A DNA stretch of 35,412 nucleotides, taken from the IMG/VR virus record IMGVR_UViG_3300044733_000736, positions 1-35,412 of that record. The stretch is one strand, 5' to 3'. The position numbers and the translations under genes were made by a program. This document shows positions 1-8,590 of this stretch, one piece after another. Below the pieces are notes generated by a model. It was not told the DNA's origin, did not search any database, and saw only the letters and a program-made list of their open reading frames with translations. Within the stretch, counting starts at the first letter, position 1, and the number at the start of each line of letters is the position of its first letter. This DNA comes from a virus.

Positions 1-127
1 TGCCGCTTGCGTCGTTGATTTGGGCAATCACTGGTGTAGTGATCGTTGGCGAGCCTGACAGCACTACGTTGGTTGTGCCTGTGGAGGTTGTGACTCCGGT
101 GCCGCCGTTGGCGACTGGCAAGGTTCC
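1..127. repeat. Terminal direct repeat, left copy (assembly overlap)
   Basis: These 127 bases are identical to the last 127 bases of the window (35286-35412). Both copies lie inside the tail-fibre reading frame, so they are not a regulatory end. A length of exactly 127 equals a commonly used maximum assembly k-mer, so I read this as the overlap left when a circular graph is linearised. It is not evidence of a phage-packaged terminal repeat. Confidence 0.95.
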
Positions 128-3112
128 AGTTACGCCTGTCGTTAGCGGTAGACCTGTCGCGTTAGTTAGCGTAGCCGATGACGGCGTGCCAAGTGCTGGC
201 GTAACTAAAGTCGGCGAGGTCGAAAAAACTAGATTGGTCGAGGTCGTTCCTGTCGCACCCGCAGCCGTGAAGCCAGATATATTATTAAACGCCGCGATCC
301 CTGCGCTCGTTGCGTTCGTCCCGCCTAATGCAACCGTGACCGGAGCCGTGAGCGAGAACACCGTGCCAGTGAGCGTAAGCCCAGTAGAAGCGGTGTATGA
401 TCCCGCGCCGCTAAACTGTGACCAAGGTAATGCCGTCGTGCCTAGCGTGCCACCAGCGTTCGCCGTGCAAACGTAGCCAGTGTCCGCGTTGACCGTGCCT
501 GTCTCAATAAAAGTAAAAGCCGAGGTTAACTCGTCCCAAGTATCCGCGTCGGTCGTGCGCGTCCACGAACCAGCAGCGCAGAGGTAAATACCGTTGTTCT
601 GCGAGAGCGACTGATTCTTAACCAGCACGCGGTTGCCTGCAATAATTGCAATACCGTCAATCGTCTGCGTCCCACTGAGCGTGATGTCAGCCGTCGTCGC
701 TGCAACGCAACTAGCCTTCGCATCTAGACCCTGCGCGACGGTGTCGACGTAGAGTTTGTTGGCGATGTCAGTCGATGCACTGGGCGTAGTCGAGATCGTT
801 CCAGCAGTCGCGGTTAAATTCGCAATCGTCCCAAGTGAGGTCAGCGATGAAGCCGTGACGCCTGATGCCAGCGTGTTGCCGGTAAGCGTGCCAGCCGGAG
901 CAATTACCGCCGCAGTCGTGATCGAGGTCGTCAGACCCTTGGCGTTAATCGTTACGACTGGAATTGCCGTGCTGCCGCCTGTCGTCCCCGCCGTAGCGAC
1001 GGTGGCGAGCGTTCCCGCCGCCGTGACGTTCCCGCTGCCATCGAAGCTCGGTGAGGTATAAGCCAGATCGCCTGTGATCGCGATTGTGCGACCTGTCGCG
1101 AGAGCCGTTGCGGTTGCCGCGTTACCAGTCGTGCTGCCGGACGATCCGCTGACGTTGCCGGTTACGTTGCCTGTAAGATCCGCTGAAATTGTTCCTGCGC
1201 TAAAGTTGCCGGACGCATCACGAGCCACGATTGCGGATGCGGTGTTAGCATTAGTTGCAGTCGTCGCCGAGTTGCTAACCTTGAGTGCGGTTGCAATAGT
1301 ATCCAGCTTAGTGTCTACGATGGCCGCGCTTGCGTTGATGTCAGCGTTGACAATGACACCTGCTGCAATCGAAGTGGCATTGCCCACGCTGGTCACGTCG
1401 CCAGTCAAATTAGCGTTCGTGGTTACATTTGATGCGGTTCCAGTTAGGTTTGCCGTAATCGTTCCAGCTATAAAATTACCTGATGCGTCACGCGCTACAA
1501 TAGCAGATGCCGTGTTTGCGCTCGCTGCTGTGGTTGCCGAGTTGCTGACCTTTGAAGCGGTCGAGATCGTCGCGAGTTTTGTGTCTACGATTGCAGCCGA
1601 AGCGCTGATGTCGGCATCAACAATGCTAGTCGCTAGATTTAGTTTGCTGTAAGCAATAGCTGCGCTCGCGTTTACGTCAGCATTTACAATCACGCCGGAC
1701 GCAATTGAGGTTGCATTCCCGACGCTTGTTACATCGCCGGTCAGATTTGCGTTTGTGCTAACATTGCCAGCGGTAAGACCTGCTGCCGTGCCAGTGATGT
1801 TCGTTCCCACCAGCGCAGAAGGTGTGCCGAGGGCTGGAGTGACTAAGGTCGGAGAAGTTGCGAACACGAGCGCACCGCTGCCCGTTTCGTCGCTGATTAC
1901 GCCAGCAAGTTCCGCTGACGTTGTCGCCGCTAAAGCCGAGAGCTTGTCAGTCGTAACGACGAGCGTCTTGTTTGCTGGAATCGTCGTGCCGTTCAGAATT
2001 GTTGTGCTGCTCGATGAGAGAGTAGTAGCAGCAACGGTCGAAGGGTTACTCGCGCCGATCGCCGTGTTAGTGATGCCGACCGCAGAATAATCCGTGGAAA
2101 CTCCAACGACGGAACCGACGCGACCGAACACGCTCGAAACCTTGTCTGTGTTATCGACTTTCGTCCAAGTGCTAGTGCCGAAGATCGCCCAGTCCCCAAT
2201 TTCCCAGTCGGTTACACCGTTGAGATTTGTTGAACCCGCAACGCTGACGATATAGAAAAAGCCAGTCGTGCCGACGCTCGATGTGAGTGTCGGTGTGTTT
2301 GTCGATGCGTTCCAAGAGCCTTGAAAGTTTACGCCGCCAGTTGCCGTAACCGTAATCGAGCCAGCACCATTCGTGATGGATATACCGTTACCGGCAGTCA
2401 GCGTCGACTTGACGTAATCTTGACCGTTACCGATCAGAGTTTCTCCATTGCTTGGAGTTCCAGTAAGTTCCGTGATCGAAGTGATGCCAGCACCGACACC
2501 ACCCTTCGACGAGTTGAGCGTCCACGCCGTCGAGTTCATCGTCGGCTTTTCCGTGGTCGTCTCGTTTGCGATGAAGCTGTTGCCGTTAATCGACACGAGA
2601 TCGAGCTTGTTATACGTCTCGCCGATCTGCCACTTGCCGCGAGGATTCAAGCTCGCTGGCTCCGCAAATTCTTTCCGCAGTTGGTCGATTTGATTCGCTC
2701 GCGGGAAACGTGAAAGCTCATCGAGGACGATCTCTTTGACCGCTGAAGGTAAAGCAATCGCAGCCTCTGCGATCCGTGCCTCTGCCTTGATCAGCAGTCG
2801 ATCATTCTCCGCACGCTCATTCATCAACACCGAATACTTTTGCGCGGTCGTGTCCTCTAAACTGACTGCAAGTTCCGCAATCTTTTGCTTGAGCGAGTTG
2901 CCTAGGATGGCGTGTTCGCTCTGTGATGCGGTCAGTAAATAAGCCTGCAACTCCTCGCGCATCGCTGGCTCGATCTCATTCAGATTACGCTCGATCTCGA
3001 CCGAGAGATGCGTGCGAAGCTCCGGCAACGACTCAACGAGTTTGCGTAGTTCAACGCGCTGGATGATTGCCAGCTCGATTAGGTTGTCGATTTGAGTCTG
3101 CGTGTGGATCAT
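1..3112 (-). CDS. Long tail fibre protein, N-terminal part (gene continues across the join)
   Basis: The frame opens at ATG 3112, overlapping the portal stop as ATGA, and stays open to base 1; it continues at 35285 and ends at 33214, about 1,727 residues in all. Residues 1-155 are helical and charged with no obvious globular motif, a plausible virion-attachment stalk. Residues 156-199 (GKWQIGETYNKLDLV then a W at 197) resemble a small carbohydrate-binding fold of the CBM5/12 type. After that come low-complexity Thr/Ser/Ala/Gly repeats typical of phage fibres, including two related copies of a unit beginning NLTGDVTSVGNATSIA, near residues 453 and 564. A segment around residue 780 (LYVDTVAQGLDAKAS) is shared by many phage fibres. 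I infer receptor binding. Its place directly after portal, far from the J-like gene, is unusual. Confidence 0.9.
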   Translation of the reverse strand, partial: MIHTQTQIDNLIELAIIQRVELRKLVESLPELRTHLSVEIERNLNEIEPAMREELQAYLLTASQSEHAILGNSLKQKIAELAVSLEDTTAQKYSVLMNERAENDRLLIKAEARIAEAAIALPSAVKEIVLDELSRFPRANQIDQLRKEFAEPASLNPRGKWQIGETYNKLDLVSINGNSFIANETTTEKPTMNSTAWTLNSSKGGVGAGITSITELTGTPSNGETLIGNGQDYVKSTLTAGNGISITNGAGSITVTATGGVNFQGSWNASTNTPTLTSSVGTTGFFYIVSVAGSTNLNGVTDWEIGDWAIFGTSTWTKVDNTDKVSSVFGRVGSVVGVSTDYSAVGITNTAIGASNPSTVAATTLSSSSTTILNGTTIPANKTLVVTTDKLSALAATTSAELAGVISDETGSGALVFATSPTLVTPALGTPSALVGTNITGTAAGLTAGNVSTNANLTGDVTSVGNATSIASGVIVNADVNASAAIAYSKLNLATSIVDADISASAAIVDTKLATISTASKVSNSATTAASANTASAIVARDASGNFIAGTITANLTGTASNVTTNANLTGDVTSVGNATSIAAGVIVNADINASAAIVDTKLDTIATALKVSNSATTATNANTASAIVARDASGNFSAGTISADLTGNVTGNVSGSSGSTTGNAATATALATGRTIAITGDLAYTSPSFDGSGNVTAAGTLATVATAGTTGGSTAIPVVTINAKGLTTSITTAAVIAPAGTLTGNTLASGVTASSLTSLGTIANLTATAGTISTTPSASTDIANKLYVDTVAQGLDAKASCVAATTADITLSGTQTIDGIAIIAGNRVLVKNQSLSQNNGIYLCAAGSWTRTTDADTWDELTSAFTFIETGTVNADTGYVCTANAGGTLGTTALPWSQFSGAGSYTASTGLTLTGTVFSLTAPVTVALGGTNATSAGIAAFNNISGFTAAGATGTTSTNLVFSTSPTLVTPALGTPSSATLTNATGLPLTTGVTGTLPVANGGTGVTTSTGTTNVVLSGSPTITTPVIAQINDASG

Positions 3113-5286
3113 GTTATTTTGGTAAGTTCGATGATTGATTTTTCACCAATGATGCTAGCCTTGATTTCATCGACTCGCAGATTTTGCTTGCTGCGATAAT
3201 TCTGCACGGCGTCCAGCCACTCCTCTGGTGCTGGTGGTGTGATTGCCGCGAACGTCTGACGCACCTCTGCGGATGCCGCATTGATTTTCTGCGCGTCGGC
3301 TTGCTTGTTCAATCGCTCTACGATTGAGGTCGCCCAGACGTAACCTTCATCGCCACCCCAGCCGTTCCACGCTTGCCAGCCCTTGCCTTTTTCGTCCCAC
3401 GTCTCGCCCTGCTTGTCGGCCTCGTGCCGGTCAAAAAACGCTTTCATGCGCCGCACTGTGTCCTCGGACTGAGGGCGCTTATTCATCAGATCGCGAGCGC
3501 GAGCCAAGCCGACCGAGGTCATGCCGCGTTGTGATGCTGGCTTAGTATCACGCACCTTGAGTGCTTGCCTTGCGTTCTCTGCGATCGCGTTTGTCGGAAT
3601 GTAAGTGCCGTCGGCAAAGTTTATCGTGACGTGTTCTGATTCAAACGGCTGCAACGGTAACTCAGCCGGTGTATCTGTGGTTGTAACCTCGACTGGTTTT
3701 TCACTCTGTTGTGCGCTTGCGTTCTGCGCGTCTGCCGCTGCCGCACCGACGTTCTCACCCGCTGCCGCTGCCGCTGCCGGAGTCGATGGCAGTGAGTTGG
3801 TAACAAGCCGGATCGAAGTCTCCGGCACTTCGTATTTCGTAGAAAGTTCTTTAACGAAGCTCGCCTCGATTGCGATCTGCTCAAGCCGCGCAAAAGCATC
3901 CGTGCCTTCTTCAGCCGCGATCTCTTGCAGCGACTTCGCGCCTTGCCGGTTCTCGTTCATGTTCGCCGCAGACTCGCGACCGACATCGATCGAGAGCTTT
4001 GCAGGGAAACGCCACTCGCCCATCGTTGCGCGGCGCAAGGCTTGCACCATAGTCTCGCCAGCCAGCAACTTCGGTGGCGCGATCTCGTTGCGTGCAATCG
4101 CGTCCAGAATCACCGCGTCCTTGATTGGATCAAGAACCTTATCGACTAGCACGCCTTGATGCCGCGTGAACACGCGATCCGCTGCCGCAAATTCTGCGCG
4201 AACGCTTGGGCCTTTGTAGTCTTGCGTTCCGAATAAAACGCCTTCCGGCACGCCGACACCGAGAGCGATCTCGTGCATCAAGTGCTGAACAAAGCCAGCG
4301 AACGCTTGCGAAGGTCTCGACGGCATGACCTCGATCTTATCCGCGTTACCGAAATAACGGATCGTGCCGACCTCGCTAAGTTCATTCTTCTGCTGCTGTC
4401 CACTTGGCAGCGTGTTTGCGGGGGTAGGTTGAAATAAGTTGCGAGGATTTGCCGTGCCGCGATCTGTGAAAATTAAAGCAGCTTGCTGCGAAGCGAAACG
4501 GACACCCGCTTTTTCGGCTTCGAGGATTTCGTAGAGGCTACGCGCCGTCCTGATGGCCGCGTGGAAATCGGTGACTCCACGATACTGATCGACTCGGAAA
4601 GGGTCGAAGTAATGGCAAAACTGCGCCGCTGGAATATCTTCCGCGCCGAAGTAAACGCCGTTTTTATCGACTCTAAAAATGCGGTAAGCAATCGGTTGAC
4701 CATATTCATTTGTGATAATTCCTTGGGTATAGTTTTCTGCATCAAGTCCAGAATTGTTTGGATTGCCAATGCGCGTGCTTGGCACGAGTTGCAACTTGAG
4801 TTCCTCGCCTACGCGCCGGATCACGAATCCGCAATCGCCGTCAACTGGTCGCTCTTCGGCTGCAAGCTGCACGAGCTTCTTAAACGAATGCCGACCAGTT
4901 ACATCAGCGCGTTTGCACCAAGCGTGGAAGTATTCGCTGATCGTTGCGTTGTAAGCACGGTCACCTGTCGCCGGAGAATACTCGTGCGGCGTTAAATAGT
5001 TGCCAAACTTGCGACTGACCTCCCGCGCCTCCGGCAGATTCTCGACCAGATCGCGAGCTTCCCACATCATGACGATTCGACTGCGCTGCGTCTGGCTCGA
5101 CTCAGAAGGCAAGCCCATCGTTTTGGGCTGGTATATTCGCGAGCTTTGCGATGCGTTATATTCAAACAACGCCTTGCTCACGCGAGCCTCCAAACGCTTC
5201 AACGACCATTGCGGCGCGACATTATCCAGCGCACGCTCAATCCAAGGACGATTTTGCAGGACTTTTGAAGCGTCGAAGTTTTCCAT
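3109..5286 (-). CDS. Portal protein, lambda B-like, with extra C-terminal domain
   Basis: At 725 residues this is much longer than lambda gpB (533). Residues 1 to about 480 read as a lambda-family portal (PF05136 type): the N-terminal YNAS, the region RPVDGDCGFVIRR near residue 146, and GVPEGVLFGTQDYKGPSVR near 345. The portal forms the dodecameric DNA channel at the capsid vertex and the docking site for terminase and connectors. After an Ala-rich linker (about 503-520) comes a second domain with GMTSVGLARARDL and GKGWQAWNGWGGDEG (588-649), a motif pair I know from other phage head proteins. ATG 5286 has no Shine-Dalgarno; the gpW stop is just upstream. The stop overlaps the fibre start. Portal role is confident; the function of the fused domain is unknown. 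Confidence 0.93.
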   Translation of the reverse strand: MENFDASKVLQNRPWIERALDNVAPQWSLKRLEARVSKALFEYNASQSSRIYQPKTMGLPSESSQTQRSRIVMMWEARDLVENLPEAREVSRKFGNYLTPHEYSPATGDRAYNATISEYFHAWCKRADVTGRHSFKKLVQLAAEERPVDGDCGFVIRRVGEELKLQLVPSTRIGNPNNSGLDAENYTQGIITNEYGQPIAYRIFRVDKNGVYFGAEDIPAAQFCHYFDPFRVDQYRGVTDFHAAIRTARSLYEILEAEKAGVRFASQQAALIFTDRGTANPRNLFQPTPANTLPSGQQQKNELSEVGTIRYFGNADKIEVMPSRPSQAFAGFVQHLMHEIALGVGVPEGVLFGTQDYKGPSVRAEFAAADRVFTRHQGVLVDKVLDPIKDAVILDAIARNEIAPPKLLAGETMVQALRRATMGEWRFPAKLSIDVGRESAANMNENRQGAKSLQEIAAEEGTDAFARLEQIAIEASFVKELSTKYEVPETSIRLVTNSLPSTPAAAAAAGENVGAAAADAQNASAQQSEKPVEVTTTDTPAELPLQPFESEHVTINFADGTYIPTNAIAENARQALKVRDTKPASQRGMTSVGLARARDLMNKRPQSEDTVRRMKAFFDRHEADKQGETWDEKGKGWQAWNGWGGDEGYVWATSIVERLNKQADAQKINAASAEVRQTFAAITPPAPEEWLDAVQNYRSKQNLRVDEIKASIIGEKSIIELTKIT

Positions 5287-5289
5287 GTT

Positions 5290-5529
5290 TTATAGACCGT
5301 TAAAGCTCGCGAAGGTAACTGTATCGGTGCTTCCGTTGCCTTCGTCAATAGCGCCCTGCAACTGACCTAACATTTCATTGAGGCGACCTAAGTCGGCACG
5401 CGACACGCTTTTACCGTTCAGCGAGTAGCTCTGATTGAGCAAGCAAGCCTCGATTGCGGAGACCACTTTGGTTTTTAACGCGAGCAAAGTCGCTTGCTCA
5501 ATACCGATGAAAGGATTGTCGAGTGCCAT
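5290..5529 (-). CDS. gpW-like head-tail joining protein
   Basis: A small 79-residue protein with the gpW-type layout: a helix, a short beta turn (NGKSVSRADLGRLNEML) and a second helix. gpW binds the portal after packaging and prepares the head for the connector. It lies directly upstream of portal, the lambda W-B order. I chose ATG 5529; the longer frame from GTG 5541 adds only four residues and has no ribosome-binding sequence. Size, motif and context agree. Confidence 0.75.
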   Translation of the reverse strand: MALDNPFIGIEQATLLALKTKVVSAIEACLLNQSYSLNGKSVSRADLGRLNEMLGQLQGAIDEGNGSTDTVTFASFNGL

Positions 5530-5552
5530 GCAATAACGCACGGCGTGTCAAA

Positions 5553-6152
5553 TTAGACAGATACTGTTGATGGTGTAAAACGACCATCCTTGCGATAGCA
5601 GTCCGGCAATTTGAAATCAATTTTAGCTCCTTTCCTGCTATTAAGTGAAAATGGCAAAACCTGCAAATTGCGATGACAATGAGAGCCTCCGGCAGCTAAA
5701 GGAACGATGTGATCGACCGCGTGTCTGATGCCGGTGCAATAACTTACTCGATTTGCAATCTTGTAAAAACCATCAACGACCGATCGCCATGAGTCGGTCG
5801 GAACTGCTTTCATTTGTCTGGCTCTCCTAAGTTCTTCGACTGCTGTGCATTTATCCCTGTTTGCAGCTTTCCAACGCCTAATATTTTCAGCCGCTTTCAT
5901 AGGATTCTTTTTGAGCCATGAAAGGCTTTGTTCGCGTCTTTTTAATAGATTTTTATCTCTATCGTTTTTTCTCCAAACCTTCATTGCGTCTTTGTTTTTT
6001 GCCCTCCACGCCTTAAGTCTATCGTTCTTTAATTTTCGCATTTCTGCAAATTTCTCGGCTGAAACCCAGTATTCGTAGTCAATCTTTTTTTGATAACACC
6101 AGAACACCATGCCGTCCTCTCTAGTGTGACCCTGCTTTTGCTTTTCATTCAT
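5553..6152 (-). CDS. HNH endonuclease inserted between terminase and gpW
   Basis: The protein has 199 residues. The C-terminal half holds an HNH core: DH at 147-148, the GGSHCHRNLQ segment with N162, and N171/K174 in SLNSRKGAK. The N-terminal 130 residues are highly basic and helical, likely DNA binding. The start overlaps the TerL stop by 8 bases. The gene is clearly more A/T-rich than its neighbours (A/T runs around 5840-6080), which suggests separate acquisition. Free-standing homing endonucleases invade this spot; alternatively HNH proteins beside terminase can take part in cos cleavage. The isolated base composition makes me prefer a homing-type element. Confidence 0.88.
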   Translation of the reverse strand: MNEKQKQGHTREDGMVFWCYQKKIDYEYWVSAEKFAEMRKLKNDRLKAWRAKNKDAMKVWRKNDRDKNLLKRREQSLSWLKKNPMKAAENIRRWKAANRDKCTAVEELRRARQMKAVPTDSWRSVVDGFYKIANRVSYCTGIRHAVDHIVPLAAGGSHCHRNLQVLPFSLNSRKGAKIDFKLPDCYRKDGRFTPSTVSV

Positions 6153-7968
6153 ATTGGGATTTGCTCGGCGTAAATCTAATAATACCAGCGATTGTTGCCA
6201 TACAAAGCATCATTCCAGAAGTATCAAGTCCATGATTAGGTGCGTTGCTTTTTACCTCACGCCATTCAAACACGCCTGTCCTAATCTCAATCTTCGACTC
6301 GCCGCGCAAGTGTTCTAGGTAAAGCGCGTTCACATCGTCCGGCAATTCCCAGCGCAGGTCGCCTTTTCCTTCCAGCGCGATCTGTAAAACGTCCTTAAAA
6401 TAATCGCCCGACCAGTCATAGTAGTAAACGTCACCGCCTCGATAGTCGCTGATGCGTGGCTCGGAGTGCGGGAAGTTAATCAGCGTCCCGCTGTTCTCAT
6501 CGCGCATCGTCCAAGTCTTGCGACCGTGACCACGCATCCCGCGCCAGCCGAACTCAGCGCAATCGCGGTCAACCTCTGCCGGTCGATAGCCACGATCTTG
6601 CGTCGTGCAAGCATCCGCGACCTTGTATCGTATTTGCAAAGCACGCAGTTGATCGCGAGTCTCGACCCGACCGAAATATAGTTGCCGGTAGCGCGGCCCA
6701 GTTGACGAACTGAACGCCCCGATCTCAGCCCACCAGTGATCCTGCTGACGGTCGATTGCCATGAAGCGGATCGTCTCATTCTCGACCGGCTGACCCTGCG
6801 CGTAATCCTCGACCTTGTAGCCACTTGACTTGATCAGGATGTTCACCGCCTTGCGCTCAACAATCCACGGACGCGCCTCGCGCTTGGTTCTAAATTCAAT
6901 CTTCATACGCTCGTCACCGTTGCGAAGGTAATTGTTTTCGGCCTCGCAGAACTCCTCGACCAGAAACTGCATTGGTCGCGTGACCAGCGCCTCGATCCTA
7001 AAGCTCACGACCTCCTTCGGTGCGTCCTTACGCTGCGAAATGTAATGACCTGTATTACGCCAGTGCGCTCTTGTCATGTCCGTATCCGGCTGTTCGTGAC
7101 CGCAGTTGATGCAACGGAACCTAGCCGAGTCTGCCGCCTTTTTGACATCCCAAGTTTCGTCATCGCGCTGCGCGGTGCGATCCCAGACCACGCCACCTCG
7201 CCGACCGTCCTTCACCAGCGGAGGCTGATCGAAGATAATCGGATGCGGTTGCTTGCACTCTGGACAAAGCGCGTGCCATTCCTGCTGGTTGCCTGTGCGG
7301 TAGCTTACGTCCTCGACGTTGCCTGTCTCCGCGTCCATGACCGGCGCTTGTGACACGTTGTAAATCTTGGAGCGCCCGACCTCCTCGAATTTACTGACGC
7401 GAGCGATCGCGTGACCGTAGACTTCTTGCCATTTCGGTAACCAAATCTCGTCGTTGACCTTGTAACGGATCGACTGCGATTGCTGAGTCGAAAGGTTCGC
7501 CGTGTTCATGGTTAGAAAGAAACCACCGAAATAAATGTCGGTCGTCGTTCGCATCGGCCCAACTCGCGGCAGTAATCTTGCAACCGGCTTGCACCTTTCG
7601 AGTAACGGATTGAGTCGAGACTTCGCGTGCTTCTCGATCATCTCGTCGGTCTGCATCGTCCACGAGATCGGCCCTGCGTCGTTAGCGATCAGCCACGGTA
7701 TCCAGATGTCAGCGACAAGCGTGCCGCCGATCTGCACCGCCTTGCGGAAGTGGACACGCCGGATCAGCGGGTCTTGCAGCGCGTCGAAGATCGGGATGAG
7801 CCACGGCGTGATCCGCACGTTGAATGGGCCAGCGGTCGCGTAAGACTCCGGCAGGATGATGTGTCGCTTCGCCCAGTCATAGATCGTCGAACTGTCGCGC
7901 TCCGTAAATATGAAATCGGAGAGCAGCGCAGTTTGTTTTTTATAGCTCATCGAGGTCGCCATCGTCAT
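6145..7968 (-). CDS. Terminase large subunit, lambda GpA family
   Basis: ATP-driven DNA packaging motor and genome-end nuclease (PF05876 type), 607 residues from ATG 7968. I chose this start because AAGGA sits 5 bases upstream; the longer TTG 7995 start would overlap TerS more. Visible elements, counting from this start: a deviant Walker A region (RKAVQIGGT near residue 75) that keeps the leading Lys but not the usual GK, an acidic Walker B-like NDEIW, a zinc-knuckle pair CPEC and CINC, and the nuclease-like MAIDRQQDHWW. GpA-type enzymes cut at cos sites, so a cos site should exist upstream. The gene overlaps TerS by 29 bases. Confidence 0.93.
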   Translation of the reverse strand: MTMATSMSYKKQTALLSDFIFTERDSSTIYDWAKRHIILPESYATAGPFNVRITPWLIPIFDALQDPLIRRVHFRKAVQIGGTLVADIWIPWLIANDAGPISWTMQTDEMIEKHAKSRLNPLLERCKPVARLLPRVGPMRTTTDIYFGGFFLTMNTANLSTQQSQSIRYKVNDEIWLPKWQEVYGHAIARVSKFEEVGRSKIYNVSQAPVMDAETGNVEDVSYRTGNQQEWHALCPECKQPHPIIFDQPPLVKDGRRGGVVWDRTAQRDDETWDVKKAADSARFRCINCGHEQPDTDMTRAHWRNTGHYISQRKDAPKEVVSFRIEALVTRPMQFLVEEFCEAENNYLRNGDERMKIEFRTKREARPWIVERKAVNILIKSSGYKVEDYAQGQPVENETIRFMAIDRQQDHWWAEIGAFSSSTGPRYRQLYFGRVETRDQLRALQIRYKVADACTTQDRGYRPAEVDRDCAEFGWRGMRGHGRKTWTMRDENSGTLINFPHSEPRISDYRGGDVYYYDWSGDYFKDVLQIALEGKGDLRWELPDDVNALYLEHLRGESKIEIRTGVFEWREVKSNAPNHGLDTSGMMLCMATIAGIIRFTPSKSQYE

Positions 7969-8590
7969 TCGTTTCCTTGATCGCCTCCGTCTCAAAGTTC
8001 GCGATGTTATTTGCCAGCACCTCCCGAATCTCGTCGTGCATCAAGCGACCTTCCGCGCAAATCTCTGCCGCGTTCTTGCCAAGAAAACGCTGGCCGGATT
8101 CGACCTCAAGTTTGAGTCGCAGCAGCATATCCATTTTATGCGCCAGCGTTTTGAGCATCGCTCGGACGACCTCGGTTTCGACGACCTCTGCACGTTCGCG
8201 TGCGATCTTAAGATCACGAATCTCGATGTCGCGGCGCATCATTTGCGCTTTGAGTTCAGCGAGGGTCTTAGTCGCAACGTCCTTGCCGATCAGATTCTCG
8301 CCGCAAAACTTTTGCCATGCCGCTAAATTCTCACGCTTGCCGTCCTCGTGCTTTGCCGGAGCGTTCGCAAACCGATTCCGTGCGTCGTAGATCGCTTGCC
8401 GCGTTAGACCGAGTTCCCTTGCGAGTGTGCTTAAATCTTTAACCCAGCCGTCAGATTTCTCGTTCTGATATTCGTTGAGCGCCTTGCGCTCAGAACCAGT
8501 CAGCGTCTTGCCAGCCTTAAGTTTTGTCGCGATGTTAGCGACGTTGGCGCGTGCTAGGATTTCTGCGGGTGATTGCGGGGTGTTGGTCAT
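7940..8590 (-). CDS. Terminase small subunit-like DNA-binding protein
   Basis: A 216-residue protein directly upstream of TerL. A helix-turn-helix is visible at about residues 52-73 (DLSTLARELGLTRQAIYDA), followed by a long charged helical stretch (about 110-200) suited to oligomerisation and TerL contact. Small subunits recognise the packaging site and stimulate the TerL ATPase. The start overlaps the methyltransferase stop as ATGA. The call rests on the HTH, the size and the position; I see no family-specific signature. Confidence 0.78.
   Translation of the reverse strand: MTNTPQSPAEILARANVANIATKLKAGKTLTGSERKALNEYQNEKSDGWVKDLSTLARELGLTRQAIYDARNRFANAPAKHEDGKRENLAAWQKFCGENLIGKDVATKTLAELKAQMMRRDIEIRDLKIARERAEVVETEVVRAMLKTLAHKMDMLLRLKLEVESGQRFLGKNAAEICAEGRLMHDEIREVLANNIANFETEAIKETNDDGDLDEL

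Noticed and set aside
1-127. Direct terminal repeat as T7-type packaging ends
   Set aside because: It lies inside a coding frame and has exactly a common k-mer length; the terminase is of the cos-cutting GpA type.
1160-1760. CRISPR array or diversity-generating retroelement
   Set aside because: The repeats encode fibre units and have no spacers; there is no reverse transcriptase gene or template/variable pair in the genome.
15-2713. Long plus-strand frames antisense to the fibre
   Set aside because: They are mirror frames of a Val/Thr/Ser-rich repeat protein; the minus-strand frame is continuous over 5 kb and has recognisable fibre motifs.
7969-7995. TerL start at TTG 7995
   Set aside because: Would lengthen the overlap with TerS and encode an Arg-rich extension; ATG 7968 has AAGGA at the right distance.
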